Assembly (NCBI GenBank): GCA_021463195.1 | Contig: JAJTXZ010000047.1 | Location: 1-38,804 of the forward strand | Direction: 5' to 3' | Origin: Anaerolineae bacterium | GTDB taxonomy: Bacteria; Chloroflexota; Anaerolineae; UBA4142; SHND01 | DNA: 38,804 nucleotides | In this document: piece by piece, positions 6,309 to 14,970 of the stretch | How the letters are laid out: each line of letters begins with the position of its first letter | How positions within the stretch are numbered: the first letter of the stretch is position 1 | The notes under the pieces: generated by a model | Seen by the model: only the letters and a program-made list of their open reading frames with translations | Told to the model about the DNA's origin: nothing | Databases searched by the model: none | Position numbers and translations under genes: made by a program

Positions 6309-6310
6309 CA

Positions 6311-6339
6311 TTGACACCCGCGCGCCTTTGTGATAACGT
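6311..6339 (+). promoter_or_regulatory. Predicted promoter of the penicillin-acylase-family gene
   Basis: TTGACA (6311-6316), 17 bases, then TAACGT (6334-6339) preceded by TG (6331-6332), an extended -10. It starts directly after the cassette 2 terminator and lies about 45 bases before the chosen ATG. Confidence 0.5.
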
Positions 6340-6385
6340 TGTGGCGATAAATCGCGTGTCGCCAATCGTCACGCCTCCAACTCTC

Positions 6386-8839
6386 ATGTCCAACAAAAAT
6401 TTCGCCTTTGTCGGAATCGCCGCCGCCGCGATTGTCGCTCCGCTTGCGGGACTAGCGTATTTGTGGCGGCGCCCTCTACCCATCATCAACGGTCGTTTGA
6501 AATTGCGCGGTTTGCGCGCGTCCGTCGAAATCATTCGCGACAAATGGGGCGTGCCGCACATTTACGCGGAAAACGACGACGACATTTTTTTTACGCAAGG
6601 ATTCGTTCACGCGCAGGATCGTTTGTGGCACATGGAATTGAATCGGCGACTCGCGGCGGGGCGTTTGTCTGAAATCGTTGGCGCGGTCGCGTTTGATTCG
6701 GACCGCTGGCAGCGCATCATCGGCTTGCGACGCGCGGCGGAAAATGATTTCGCTCACGCCAGTGAGCGAGCGCACAGCGTCTTGAACGCGTATACGCGCG
6801 GCGTGAATGCGTTTCTGAATACGCATCAGAAAAAACTGCCGCTCGAATTTACGCTGCTGCGTTACGCGCCGGAACCGTGGCAGCCGCAAGACACATTGGT
6901 CTGGGCGAAAATGATGTCGTGGGGTTTGGGACAGCACTGGGACGCGGAATTGCTGCGCGCGGCAATGTTGGAAAAAGTAGGGCCCGAGCGTCTCGCGGAA
7001 TTGATGGACGATTATCCGCGCGACAATCCCATCATTCTGCCCGAGCAAACGCCGTTCCAATGGTTCGACCCAATCGCCGCGCACGCGCGCGCGAGTCAAG
7101 CATGGGGTGGCGTAACCGCGCCGTTCGGCATGAGCAACAACTGGGTTGTGGACGGGACGAAATCGGAAACGGGCAAACCGCTGCTCGCCAATGACCCGCA
7201 CTTGCCGCTGCAAATGCCCTCATTATGGTATCAAGCGCATCTTGTCACGCCGGAATGGCAGGCGACGGGCGTAACGCTGCCCGGCGTTCCCGGCATTGTG
7301 CTGGGACACAACGCGGAAATCGCGTGGGGCTGCACGAACGGTTGTCCCGACGTCCAAGATTTGTATATCGAAAAATTCAACGCCGCGAATCCGCGACAGT
7401 ACGAATTTCAAGGACAATGGGAAACGGCGCAAATCGTCCGCGAAGAAATCCGCGTCAAGGGCGAAGCGAATCCGCGCGCGGTGGATGTGACCATTACGCG
7501 GCACGGCCCTCTCATCAATCCTCTGCTTGAATGGCTGCAAAAACCCGAATCGCCGCAGCTCGCGCTCAAATGGATGGGCTATGAACCGAGCCGCTTGCTC
7601 GATGCCGCGCATGGCGTAGTGCGCGCGAAAAATTGGGACGAATTCACGCACGCGCTGCGCGATTGGACCGACCCCGCGCAAAATTTCGTGTACGCCGACC
7701 GCGCGGGCAATATCGGTTATTATTTGGCGGGCCGCGTGCCGATTCGCAAACAGGGCATTGGCGCGACGCCCGTGCCGGGTTGGACGGGCGAGTACGAATG
7801 GACGGGCGAAATTCCATTCGACCAACTGCCGCACGCGTACAATCCTGCGCAACATTATCTGGTGACGGCGAACAATCGGCTCGTCGGCGCGGAATATAAA
7901 TATCATTTGACGCTCGACACGCTGAACGGTTATCGCGCCAAACGCATCGAACAGTTGTTGACGGCGCAAGAAAAATTGAGCGCCGCCGATTACGCGCGGA
8001 TACAAGTTGACGAATATTGCGCGCCGGCGGAGCGTTTTATAAAATTGACGCAAACGTTCCGCCAAGAATTATTGCGGCATCCCGCGCTGCGCGAACGCGA
8101 CGCGATGCTGCGCCAAGCGTTGGACGCGCTCGACGCGTGGGATTTGCAGTTGACCGCCGCGTCGGCGCCCGGCGCGATTTACGAAGTCACGCTGTATTAC
8201 GCGATGCAGCGCCTTTTCAAACCGTCGCTCGGCGCGCTGACCGATCATTTTATCGGCGTCGGATTTCATCCGCTCTTGCACGCGGTCAGTTCGTTCATGG
8301 ATCGCGGCTATGTCGCGGCGCTGCAAATTTTGGAAAAGCAAGATAGCGCTTGGTTGCGCGCTGAAAATGACGCGGCGCTGACGAGCGCGGACATTCTCGC
8401 GCACGCGTTCGCGGACGCGTTTCATTATTTGGAAACGACTCTCGCGTCGGACATGCGAAAATGGCAGTGGGGCAAATTGCATCGCGCCGCGTTCAAACAT
8501 CCGCTCGGCGCGGTCAAACCGCTCGATAAAATTTTTAATCGCGGACCGTATCCGTTCGGCGGCGATACCGCCACCGTATGGCAAGCCGCGTTCGTGCCGC
8601 GTCTGCCCATTTCCGACGACGCGGTCTTTTCGGTCTCGTGGCGTCAAATCATGGACGTGAGCGATTGGGACGCGTCGCGCGGCATTTTGCCTACGGGACA
8701 ATCAGGTCATCCGTCGAGTCGGCATTACGACGATATGATACCGTTATGGTTGCGCGGCGAATATCATCCGCTGCTGTGGTCGCGCGATCGCGTTTTGGAA
8801 AACAAGGAAGGGATTTTGAAATTGGAGGCAGGAGATTAG
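6386..8839 (+). CDS. Penicillin-acylase-family Ntn hydrolase, membrane-anchored
   Basis: The protein has 817 residues. Members cleave amide bonds of beta-lactams, acyl-homoserine lactones or related N-acyl compounds, and mature by autocleavage into alpha and beta chains with the beta chain starting at the nucleophilic serine. Here FGMSNNWVVDG places that serine at about residue 250, followed by the typical LLANDPHLPLQMPS. The alpha-chain motifs DKWGVPHIYAENDDD, GFVHAQDRLWHMEL and AAGRLSE are present. The N-terminus (FAFVGIAAAAIVAPLAGLAYLW) is one hydrophobic segment without a clear cleavage site, suggesting membrane anchoring. The ATG at 6386 was chosen because it starts this segment; earlier GTG/TTG starts add only a non-hydrophobic tail, and no strong ribosome-binding site decides. 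Length fits the family. The real substrate (an acyl-homoserine lactone or an N-acyl peptide) cannot be told from sequence. Confidence 0.93.
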   Translation: MSNKNFAFVGIAAAAIVAPLAGLAYLWRRPLPIINGRLKLRGLRASVEIIRDKWGVPHIYAENDDDIFFTQGFVHAQDRLWHMELNRRLAAGRLSEIVGAVAFDSDRWQRIIGLRRAAENDFAHASERAHSVLNAYTRGVNAFLNTHQKKLPLEFTLLRYAPEPWQPQDTLVWAKMMSWGLGQHWDAELLRAAMLEKVGPERLAELMDDYPRDNPIILPEQTPFQWFDPIAAHARASQAWGGVTAPFGMSNNWVVDGTKSETGKPLLANDPHLPLQMPSLWYQAHLVTPEWQATGVTLPGVPGIVLGHNAEIAWGCTNGCPDVQDLYIEKFNAANPRQYEFQGQWETAQIVREEIRVKGEANPRAVDVTITRHGPLINPLLEWLQKPESPQLALKWMGYEPSRLLDAAHGVVRAKNWDEFTHALRDWTDPAQNFVYADRAGNIGYYLAGRVPIRKQGIGATPVPGWTGEYEWTGEIPFDQLPHAYNPAQHYLVTANNRLVGAEYKYHLTLDTLNGYRAKRIEQLLTAQEKLSAADYARIQVDEYCAPAERFIKLTQTFRQELLRHPALRERDAMLRQALDALDAWDLQLTAASAPGAIYEVTLYYAMQRLFKPSLGALTDHFIGVGFHPLLHAVSSFMDRGYVAALQILEKQDSAWLRAENDAALTSADILAHAFADAFHYLETTLASDMRKWQWGKLHRAAFKHPLGAVKPLDKIFNRGPYPFGGDTATVWQAAFVPRLPISDDAVFSVSWRQIMDVSDWDASRGILPTGQSGHPSSRHYDDMIPLWLRGEYHPLLWSRDRVLENKEGILKLEAGD

Positions 8840-8896
8840 AGACTGGAGACTGGAGATTGATTGCCATCCAAGTCTCCAGTCTCCAGTCTCTATTTT
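8839..8896 (+). terminator. 18-bp-stem terminator built from GAGACTGG repeats
   Basis: The left arm (8839-8856) and right arm (8873-8890) are perfect complements, each containing GAGACTGGAGACTGGAGA or its complement, with a 16-base loop and TATTTTT after it. It starts at the last base of the acylase stop codon. The same GAGACT/AGTCTC words appear in the spacers near 20530-20560, 22740-22780 and 23540-23600. Confidence 0.8.
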
Positions 8897-8910
8897 TCTC
8901 AGAGTCGAAA

Positions 8911-10581
8911 ATGAAACTGAAACAATTGCTTGTATCCGCGTTGTGCGTGCTGGCTGTGTTCGCGTTGAGCGGCTGCGGCATGTTCGGCGGCGCTCAAAAC
9001 GCGAATCCGACTCCTACCGCGCCTTTGCCCACTGCGGTGGTGATTGCGACAGCCGCGGTGGAAAATTCGACCGCGGTGACGACGGAAACCCAAGCCGCGC
9101 TTGGCGGCAATGTGTTTAATGATTCGAACGGCGATGGCAAACGCGACGCGCAGGAACCCATTATCGCGGGTGTGCTGGTGCAGTTGGGCGCGTCCGAATG
9201 TCCGGCGAACGCGCTGGCTCAAACGAGCACCACCGCCAATGAACCGTCGTACAAATTTGAAAATCTCGCCAACGGCGACTATTGCGTTTCGATTGACGCC
9301 GCGGCGCCGCAAAACGCCGCCGTTCTCGGCAATGGCGCCTGGACGCTGCCGCAAACGGCGCAAGGCGTTATCACGGATAATGTGCGCTTGCGCCGCGCGG
9401 ACAAATTGAATGTGGATTTTGGTTGGACGTTCAATTTGATTGATTCAGGCGCGCAGCCGACCCAAAGCGCGGGACAACCGACCGCCGCGCCCCTTGTGCC
9501 TACGCCAACCGCGTTTGTTCAGCCGACCGCCGCGCCGCAACCGTGCGTATTCAGCGCGAAATATCTCGAGGACATTACGATTCCTGATGGACAGGTGATG
9601 CTGCCGAATACGCCCTTTATCAAAACGTGGCGCGTGCAAAATACCGGCACATGCTCGTGGGGCCCCGGCAGCGGCTTGCAAAATCTGCAATTCATTGGCG
9701 GCAATCCGCTCGGCGCGCCGAATCTGGTTCCGATTCCGAACACGATTCCAGCCGGCGCAACGGGCGACCTTTCGATTCAAATGACCGCGCCCGCGCAGCC
9801 CGGCACGTACAAGAGCAACTGGAAACTGCGCGCGGACGATGGGACGCTTATCGGCGTGCCATCTGGAAATGCGCCATTATCCGCCGTGATTAATGTGCGC
9901 GCCGCACCGCCGCCCATCACCGCACCGCCGCCCATCACCGCACCGCCGCCCTCTCCGGGCGGTATTACGCCAATCACTTTTGCATCCGGCGCGACGGAAG
10001 CGGCAGTGCAGAGCCAAGTTCCGCAAAACGGCGTTGTCAGTTTTTCCATCAACGCGCAAGCGGGACAATCTATGGAATTAACGCTTTCGTCCAATAGTCC
10101 GAGCGCGCGCATCGCCGTGCTGGCGCCTTCAGGAGCGCCGTTGGCGCCGCAGCGCGGCAATCCCGAAGGCACTTATTGGCAGAGCGTTTTGACGGCGAGC
10201 GGCGATTATATCATCCAAACACTCGCGGGGAACGCTGTGCCGGTCGCCAACTTTAGTTTGAATGTAACCATTCCGGTCCGCATCACTTTTGCGCCCGGCG
10301 CGATTTCCGCGCAAACCCAGGGCGTCACCGCCGAGAGTCGCGTCGTCACGTATTTGCTCAAAGCGAATGGCGGACAGACCATGACCGTGAATCTGAACGC
10401 GCCGCCGAACAGCGCGGGCATTACGATTTACGGTTTGCAGGACGGGCAACCGTTGATTCGTTCGCAATCGGGCGCGACGAGTTGGACGGGCGCGCTGCCC
10501 ATGACGCAAGATTACGTGATTCAAGTCGTGCCGTTCGGAAATGACACGGTTAATTTTATGTTGGATATAACCGTGCAATAG
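8911..10581 (+). CDS. Lipoprotein with SdrD-B-like, NBR1-Ig-like and C-terminal beta domains
   Basis: The protein has 556 residues from the ATG at 8911, which gives a lipoprotein signal, MKLKQLLVSALCVLAVFALSGC. A Thr/Pro-rich linker follows. Residues about 65-140 form a prealbumin-like SdrD B-type domain (LGGNVFNDSNGDGKRDAQEP, with a calcium-binding-like DSNGDG). Residues about 210-330 form an NBR1-like Ig domain (DGQVMLPNTPFIKTWRVQNT, GTCSWGPG, TAPAQPGTYKSNWKLRADDG). A proline-rich hinge (PPPITAPPPITAPPP) leads to two similar C-terminal beta domains, beginning ITPITFASGATEAAVQSQ and RITFAPGAISAQTQGVT, which resemble pre-peptidase-type domains. There is no catalytic motif; it looks like an extracellular adhesion or scaffold protein. 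This architecture is common in Anaerolineae-type genomes (general knowledge). Confidence 0.85.
   Translation: MKLKQLLVSALCVLAVFALSGCGMFGGAQNANPTPTAPLPTAVVIATAAVENSTAVTTETQAALGGNVFNDSNGDGKRDAQEPIIAGVLVQLGASECPANALAQTSTTANEPSYKFENLANGDYCVSIDAAAPQNAAVLGNGAWTLPQTAQGVITDNVRLRRADKLNVDFGWTFNLIDSGAQPTQSAGQPTAAPLVPTPTAFVQPTAAPQPCVFSAKYLEDITIPDGQVMLPNTPFIKTWRVQNTGTCSWGPGSGLQNLQFIGGNPLGAPNLVPIPNTIPAGATGDLSIQMTAPAQPGTYKSNWKLRADDGTLIGVPSGNAPLSAVINVRAAPPPITAPPPITAPPPSPGGITPITFASGATEAAVQSQVPQNGVVSFSINAQAGQSMELTLSSNSPSARIAVLAPSGAPLAPQRGNPEGTYWQSVLTASGDYIIQTLAGNAVPVANFSLNVTIPVRITFAPGAISAQTQGVTAESRVVTYLLKANGGQTMTVNLNAPPNSAGITIYGLQDGQPLIRSQSGATSWTGALPMTQDYVIQVVPFGNDTVNFMLDITVQ
9906..9952 (+). repeat. 18-base coding tandem repeat (proline-rich hinge)
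   Basis: Two full copies and one partial copy of ACCGCCGCCCATCACCGC lie in frame and encode the APPPIT hinge between the Ig-like and C-terminal domains. The number of units probably varies by slippage. Confidence 0.85.
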
Positions 10582-10604
10582 CGCGCCCACAGTGTATCGA
10601 AATC

Positions 10605-10665
10605 GCAAAGCGGCGCGAATGTGTTTTTATATTCACGCCGCTTTGCCGTTGCGCGCCGCGCGCAA
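10605..10665 (+). terminator. Tandem hairpins after the multidomain lipoprotein
   Basis: GCAAAGCGGCGCGAAT (10605-10620) pairs with 10631-10646 with one G-U pair. A second hairpin, TTGCGCG/CGCGCAA (10649-10655/10659-10665), is followed by ATTTTGCGATTTTTT. Together they probably end transcription of the lipoprotein gene, 20 bases before the nucleoside hydrolase start. Confidence 0.65.
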
Positions 10666-10685
10666 ATTTTGCGATTTTTTCAAAT

Positions 10686-11654
10686 ATGACTCGAAAGCTG
10701 CTGATTGACAGCGACACCGCGTCCGATGATGCGGTCGCGATTTTGATGGCGCATCGGTATCCCGATATTAAAGTGTTGGCGGTCACGATTGTTTCGGGCA
10801 ATCTGCGCGTCGTGGACGGCTCGCGCAACGCGCGGTACACCATCGAATTGTGCGACGCGCAAACGCCCGTCTATAGTGGCTGCGAACGTCCGCTGCTGCG
10901 CGAACCCGCGCACGCGTATTGGTATCACGGTTCCGATGGCATGGGCGGCATGAATTATCCCGAGCCGAAACTGCGTCAAGCGCAGGGACATGCGATTGAC
11001 GCGTTGATTGAAAATATCCGCGCGCACGCCAACGACGTAATGCTCGTCACTCTGGGCCCGCTCACCAATGTCGCCGCCGCGCTGCTGCGCGCGCCCGAAA
11101 TCGCGTCAATGGTCTCGCGCTGTGTCGTCATGGGCGGCGCGGCGAATGTCGTCGGCAATGTGACGCCCGCCGCCGAATACAATATCTGGTGCGATCCCGA
11201 AGCCGCGCGCATTGTGTTTCGCAGCGGCATGAATTTGGAAATGGTCGGTTGGGAAGTGGGGCGCGGCGCCGCGGCTTTGACCGAAACGGACATCGCGCGC
11301 GTGTACGCGCTCGATACGCCGTACGCGCAATTCGCGATGGATTGCAACGTTCACGCGCTGGAATTGGCGAAAAATTGGCAGGGCGACCCGGGCATGACCT
11401 TGCATGACCCGACGGCGATGGCTATCGCGCTCGACCCGACGCTTTCAAAACGCAGCGGCAAATATCGCGTGGATGTGGAAACGCGCGGCGAGCTCACGCG
11501 CGGCATGACGGTAGTGGACGAGCGGCGCATCGTCGGCACGCAAAAATTTTTCACCGACGAATGGGCAGTGCGCGAACCGAATGTTTTGACGCATCACGAA
11601 CTCGACGCGGCGAAGTGGAAGGCGTTGCTGCATCAATGCTTGCGCAAGTCATGA
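10686..11654 (+). CDS. Inosine/uridine-preferring nucleoside hydrolase family
   Basis: The protein has 322 residues. The family hydrolyses the N-glycosidic bond of nucleosides to base and ribose using a Ca2+ held by an N-terminal aspartate cluster. Here the cluster reads LLIDSDTASDDAVAIL, with D8, D10, D14 and D15. The family's usual DTDxGxDD glycine is alanine. Other signatures are VTIVSGNL, LVTLGPLTNVAAAL, VVMGGAANVVGNV, AAEYNIWCDPEAA and MTLHDPTA with the C-terminal metal aspartate. It is probably cytoplasmic, in nucleoside salvage. The ATG is preceded by an A/T-rich tract rather than a clear ribosome-binding site. Its stop overlaps the start of the next gene (ATGA), so it is translationally coupled to an Lrp-type regulator that may control it. 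Confidence 0.93.
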   Translation: MTRKLLIDSDTASDDAVAILMAHRYPDIKVLAVTIVSGNLRVVDGSRNARYTIELCDAQTPVYSGCERPLLREPAHAYWYHGSDGMGGMNYPEPKLRQAQGHAIDALIENIRAHANDVMLVTLGPLTNVAAALLRAPEIASMVSRCVVMGGAANVVGNVTPAAEYNIWCDPEAARIVFRSGMNLEMVGWEVGRGAAALTETDIARVYALDTPYAQFAMDCNVHALELAKNWQGDPGMTLHDPTAMAIALDPTLSKRSGKYRVDVETRGELTRGMTVVDERRIVGTQKFFTDEWAVREPNVLTHHELDAAKWKALLHQCLRKS

Positions 11655-12127
11655 AAGATTCTGTCCCTGCGCTTGACGAACTCGACAAAAAAATTCTCGC
11701 CATCGTGCAGCGCGATGGACGCGTCACGAATGCCGAGCTCGCGCAGCGGATTCATTTATCGCCGCCCGCCGCGCACGCGCGCTTGAAGCGTTTGCGGGAA
11801 CGCGGTTTGATTCGCGGTTTTGTCGCGCTGCTCGATGCGGAACGGCTCGGGTACGAGTTGATGGCGTTAATTCATGTCACGCTCGCGCAGCACCAGCGCG
11901 AGCGCGTCCAAGAATTTCGCGCGGCGATTCAGGCGATGCCGCAAGTGTTGGAATGTTTTCACATCACCGGCGAATACGATTATTTACTCAAGGTGGTGGT
12001 GCGGAATCGTCACGAGTTGGAACATTTTTTGGTCGAGACGTTGACGCCCGCGCCCGGCGTCGGACGAATTCATACCAACATTGTTTTTAGCGAAATCAAA
12101 ATGACGACGGAACTGTTGGTGAAATAA
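11651..12127 (+). CDS. Lrp/AsnC-family transcriptional regulator
   Basis: The protein has 158 residues. The N-terminal winged HTH is clear (LDELDKKILAIVQRDGRVTN, AELAQRIHLSPPAAHARLKR, LRERGLIRGFVALLDAE), followed by the RAM ligand-binding and oligomerisation domain (VLECFHITGEYDYLLKVVV, then TPAPGVGRIHTNIVF). The start at 11651 overlaps the nucleoside hydrolase stop by four bases. Such proteins sense amino acids or related small molecules; the coupling to the hydrolase suggests local control, but the ligand is unknown. Confidence 0.95.
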   Translation: MKDSVPALDELDKKILAIVQRDGRVTNAELAQRIHLSPPAAHARLKRLRERGLIRGFVALLDAERLGYELMALIHVTLAQHQRERVQEFRAAIQAMPQVLECFHITGEYDYLLKVVVRNRHELEHFLVETLTPAPGVGRIHTNIVFSEIKMTTELLVK

Positions 12128-12146
12128 GAAACGCCGCCCGAGTTTC

Positions 12147-12179
12147 AAACTTTCGAATTTTCGGAGAATGCGAAAGTTT
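12147..12179. terminator. Bidirectional terminator between convergent genes
   Basis: AAACTTTCG (12147-12155) and CGAAAGTTT (12171-12179) pair around a loop in the 62-base space between the converging Lrp and ATP-grasp genes. The T-runs are short, so strength is uncertain. Confidence 0.5.
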
Positions 12180-12189
12180 AAAGTATTGA

Positions 12190-13407
12190 TTAATCGTTCG
12201 GTTTGTCCAACTGCGGCATGAACGCGAGAAAATCTTGCGCAAAGCGTTCGCCGTACTGATTGAGCAATTCAAGGACGCGCGCATTGTCTTGCGACTGCGC
12301 AATCAAACCCGCGTGATGTTCCTTTTTTAATTTCCACACAATTTCAGGATCATTGTACGCCGATAAATCGGGCCACTCTTGACGCGCGAGACAAACAAGA
12401 ATGCCCGCGTAAGCGTGTTTGACGGGCGGCAGTTGGTACGTTTGTTTGCGCGCATTCGCCACTTCGACGCTCGCCCATTCGCGCCACAAGTTGATGCCGG
12501 ACGCGGCTTCAATCATTTCCGCGAGATTCGCGCCGCCGACGCGCGCCGCCGTTTCGAGAAAATAAAATTCTCCATCCGCATCGCCTTGAATAAATTCCGC
12601 GTGCGTGACACCGCGCTTCATGCGTAACGCCTTCATCACTTTTTTGTTAAATTCGCGCAGCGCAACCGCGGCGGCGGAATCGTACGGCAGCACGCGCGAG
12701 CGAAAGACATCGCCGCTTGTAACGACCGAAAGCGGCGGTCTGGCATAACCGCTTGCAATCGCAAAGACGACCTCATCCTCCCAAATCACCGAATCCACAT
12801 GAAACACATTGCCCGGCACAAACTTTTCGAGAACGAAATACGATTGGCGGTCGCCGAGCTCATCTAACGCGCGCCATAATTCTTCGGCGTCGTTGAGTTT
12901 CTTGATGCCGAATGACGCGGCTTCGGAGCGCGGTTTCAAAACCCACGGCGCGGGGACGCGCTCCATGAACGCGCGCAAATCGTCGTAATTCAACACGGGC
13001 GCAAAATCGGGAACATTGACGCCTTCATCGCGCGCTTGCACGCGCATCGCGAGTTTGTCGCGGAAATGGCGCACGGTGGTTTCGCCCATGCCGGGGATGC
13101 GGAGATGTTCGCGCAAATTCGCCGCGACTTCGACATCGTAATCGTCGAGCGGCACGATGCGATCAATTTTGCGCGTTCGCATCATATAACTGACCGCGTA
13201 CGTGAGGTCGGGCTGTTTGTGCGTTTCGGGCATCCAAAACATTTCGTCAATGCTCTCGCGGGGCCAATCGGCGTCTTTATATTTTTCTTTGGTGAGCAGA
13301 TACACCGTGCAGCCGAGCGCTTTGCACTGTTGCAAAAACGCGGCGCCTTTGAAATACGAGCCGAGCGCGAGAATGGTGGTTGGGTGATTAGTTAATTGGT
13401 CGGACAT
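12190..13407 (-). CDS. ATP-grasp ligase (carboxylate-amine type)
   Basis: The protein has 405 residues from the ATG at 13405-13407, after GGAGC; the frame is open further upstream but without a site. The N-terminal region (TTILALGSYFKGAAFLQQCK, then TVYLLTKEKYKD) is a Rossmann-like pre-ATP-grasp domain. DDYDVEVAANLREHL, RHFRDKLAMRVQARDEGVNV, PWVLKPRSEAASFGIKKL, YFVLEKFVPGN and the metal-binding FYFLETAARVGG give a full ATP-grasp domain. Relatives join a carboxylate to an amine through an acyl phosphate, for example dipeptide ligases and PurK/carbamoyl-phosphate-synthase-like proteins. It is the last member of the minus-strand cluster, separated from the upstream operon by a 393-base spacer, so probably transcribed on its own. 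Substrates are unknown. Confidence 0.9.
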   Translation of the reverse strand: MSDQLTNHPTTILALGSYFKGAAFLQQCKALGCTVYLLTKEKYKDADWPRESIDEMFWMPETHKQPDLTYAVSYMMRTRKIDRIVPLDDYDVEVAANLREHLRIPGMGETTVRHFRDKLAMRVQARDEGVNVPDFAPVLNYDDLRAFMERVPAPWVLKPRSEAASFGIKKLNDAEELWRALDELGDRQSYFVLEKFVPGNVFHVDSVIWEDEVVFAIASGYARPPLSVVTSGDVFRSRVLPYDSAAAVALREFNKKVMKALRMKRGVTHAEFIQGDADGEFYFLETAARVGGANLAEMIEAASGINLWREWASVEVANARKQTYQLPPVKHAYAGILVCLARQEWPDLSAYNDPEIVWKLKKEHHAGLIAQSQDNARVLELLNQYGERFAQDFLAFMPQLDKPND

Positions 13408-13800
13408 AGGTTGCTCCGTATACGGGTGACTCGCTTGCCAAGCAAGCGCTTGCCAATTTTCGATTTCGTTATTCCATCTCGCCAAAGTCGCTTTACAGTT
13501 TCAAGAAAATTTTCTTGCGGAATAGGTTTGTTTCCCCGCAAAATTTTATCGCCAATGTTAAGCATTTATGGCGAGACGGAATAGAATGCGCGTTACGTAT
13601 GTTTAGATTGAAATGCTATAGCGCTTCAGAGAATATTTTGGACAGTTAGCGTAATCCTTTCGGGTTTCCAAAAACCCGAAAGGATTATTTGGGCGCGTGT
13701 CACGCTTTTGGGTGAATCGAAATTTGGACGCGCATCTCCGTTGTTGGGACGCGCGCTGAACTTTTGAATTATACTCGAGAATGGACGCGTTGATAGTGTG
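13408..13800. other. Structured 393-base spacer upstream of the ATP-grasp gene
   Basis: I see no convincing gene. On the minus strand a TATAAT lies at 13768-13773. If it is the promoter, the ATP-grasp mRNA has a leader of about 350 bases. That leader contains the hairpin 13652-13687, a 13-bp inverted repeat with one mismatch (13471-13483/13570-13582), a 14-bp perfect palindrome AAGAAAATTTTCTT (13503-13516) inside it, and a 7-bp hairpin CGCTTGC/GCAAGCG (13432-13448) close to the start codon. It does not match a riboswitch I know. Confidence 0.5.
13652..13687. repeat. Dispersed hairpin, copy 1 (AAACCC core)
   Basis: Perfect 16-bp arms TAATCCTTTCGGGTTT (13652-13667) and their complement (13672-13687) surround the loop CCAA. 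It belongs to a group of five intergenic hairpins in this window with a GGRTTTNNNNAAAYCC-like centre. Confidence 0.85.
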
Positions 13801-14970
13801 TCATCGCAAGCCCTGGTCTATCCCGCGCACAGCGCGGTTTAGGCGTTTGATTGCGCGCGAGAACGCCCAAGGGAACAACTGCCATGTGTCGAGCGCCTTT
13901 TCGCGCTGCAAGTATCGTGGAAATTCGAGCCATTTGCGCGCGGAACGGGTCTCGCCGCGCGCTTCTAAATCAAAACAATGACGCCTCCACGAGACCGGCA
14001 TACCGCCGCGCCAAGTCCGCGGCGCGGTGAGCGCGATCCACAATTTTTGTTCGGCGTCTGAAACGCGCGTCTGCGCCAATTCGTTTAAAACAAAAACAGG
14101 CACGGGCGCGTCAAACGCGTCGCGTAAATAGGCAAGCGCGTGTCCGAGCGCCAGCGTCAGGCGACGCTTTTGCGCTTGCTGGGTCAGACGGAGCCATTCG
14201 ATTTGTTCCGCCGCCACGCGTAAAATCATCAGCGCATCGGGAATCCAACGCAGTGACGGCACGAAACTCCACGCCGCGCCGTGAACGCAAACGTGAAGCA
14301 ACTGGTCGGTTGGATTCAGCGCGTGCGTGCGAACTTTTTGCGCTTGAACGGGGACCGCGCCGGTCCAAAAATCGTCATCGGCGTCCGGCGTTCGACATTC
14401 AATGAGGACATGCCAATGCAGGTCAAGCTGCTGCTTGCGCGCATTTTGAAAACCCCACGCGTGTCGGATATCCAGAACCGCGTCGGTCAATTTTTCCGGC
14501 GGATGCTGTTGCGGACTCCACTCGGCTTGGCGCAGCGCATTGAACGCGGCGCGGCGCGCGCGCGTTGGGACCAGCACATCAAAATCCGCCATGGGGCGCA
14601 AGCCAAAATCTTGATAATAGAGCAAGCTCAAAGGCGCGCCTTTGAGAATCAATGTCTTGATTCCTGCCGCGTGCAAGAGCTGCAAAACCTCGGCGAGGGT
14701 GTGGAATAACATTTGATTTTGATACCATTCGCGGCGATAGATGCCTTTGAGCAGAGTCATTTGCGGATCATTCAATTTCAGCGCGCGCAAGTTATGATAA
14801 ACCAGCGGCAGCAAACGATAGCTGCCGGTTTCGATCGGCTGCGCCCAATCAATCTGTTCGCGCCATTCTTGCCATGCGCGCTGCGCCGGCTCGGCAGAAA
14901 GCAACGCCGCGCGCAAAAGCAATTCTTGGCGGGGTGTGGGCAACATTCCGCCGCCGCTTGGATTATTCAT
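13801..14970 (-). CDS. Nucleotidyltransferase-family protein (PF14907 type)
   Basis: The protein has 389 residues from the ATG at 14968-14970; the frame is open much further upstream but that part lies within the ABC transporter gene. LLHAAGIKTLILKGAPLSLL followed by LRPMADFDVLVP is the signature of the uncharacterised nucleotidyltransferase family PF14907: KGAPL plus a D-x-D metal pair. HHW-like signatures follow (LDLHWHVL, LLHVCVHGA). Members are often found in peptide natural-product clusters, including lasso peptides, next to an ABC transporter, as here. The start overlaps the transporter stop as ATGA, so the two are coupled. The likely activity is transfer of a nucleotidyl group to a small molecule or peptide; the acceptor is unknown. 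Confidence 0.85.
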   Translation of the reverse strand: MNNPSGGGMLPTPRQELLLRAALLSAEPAQRAWQEWREQIDWAQPIETGSYRLLPLVYHNLRALKLNDPQMTLLKGIYRREWYQNQMLFHTLAEVLQLLHAAGIKTLILKGAPLSLLYYQDFGLRPMADFDVLVPTRARRAAFNALRQAEWSPQQHPPEKLTDAVLDIRHAWGFQNARKQQLDLHWHVLIECRTPDADDDFWTGAVPVQAQKVRTHALNPTDQLLHVCVHGAAWSFVPSLRWIPDALMILRVAAEQIEWLRLTQQAQKRRLTLALGHALAYLRDAFDAPVPVFVLNELAQTRVSDAEQKLWIALTAPRTWRGGMPVSWRRHCFDLEARGETRSARKWLEFPRYLQREKALDTWQLFPWAFSRAIKRLNRAVRGIDQGLR

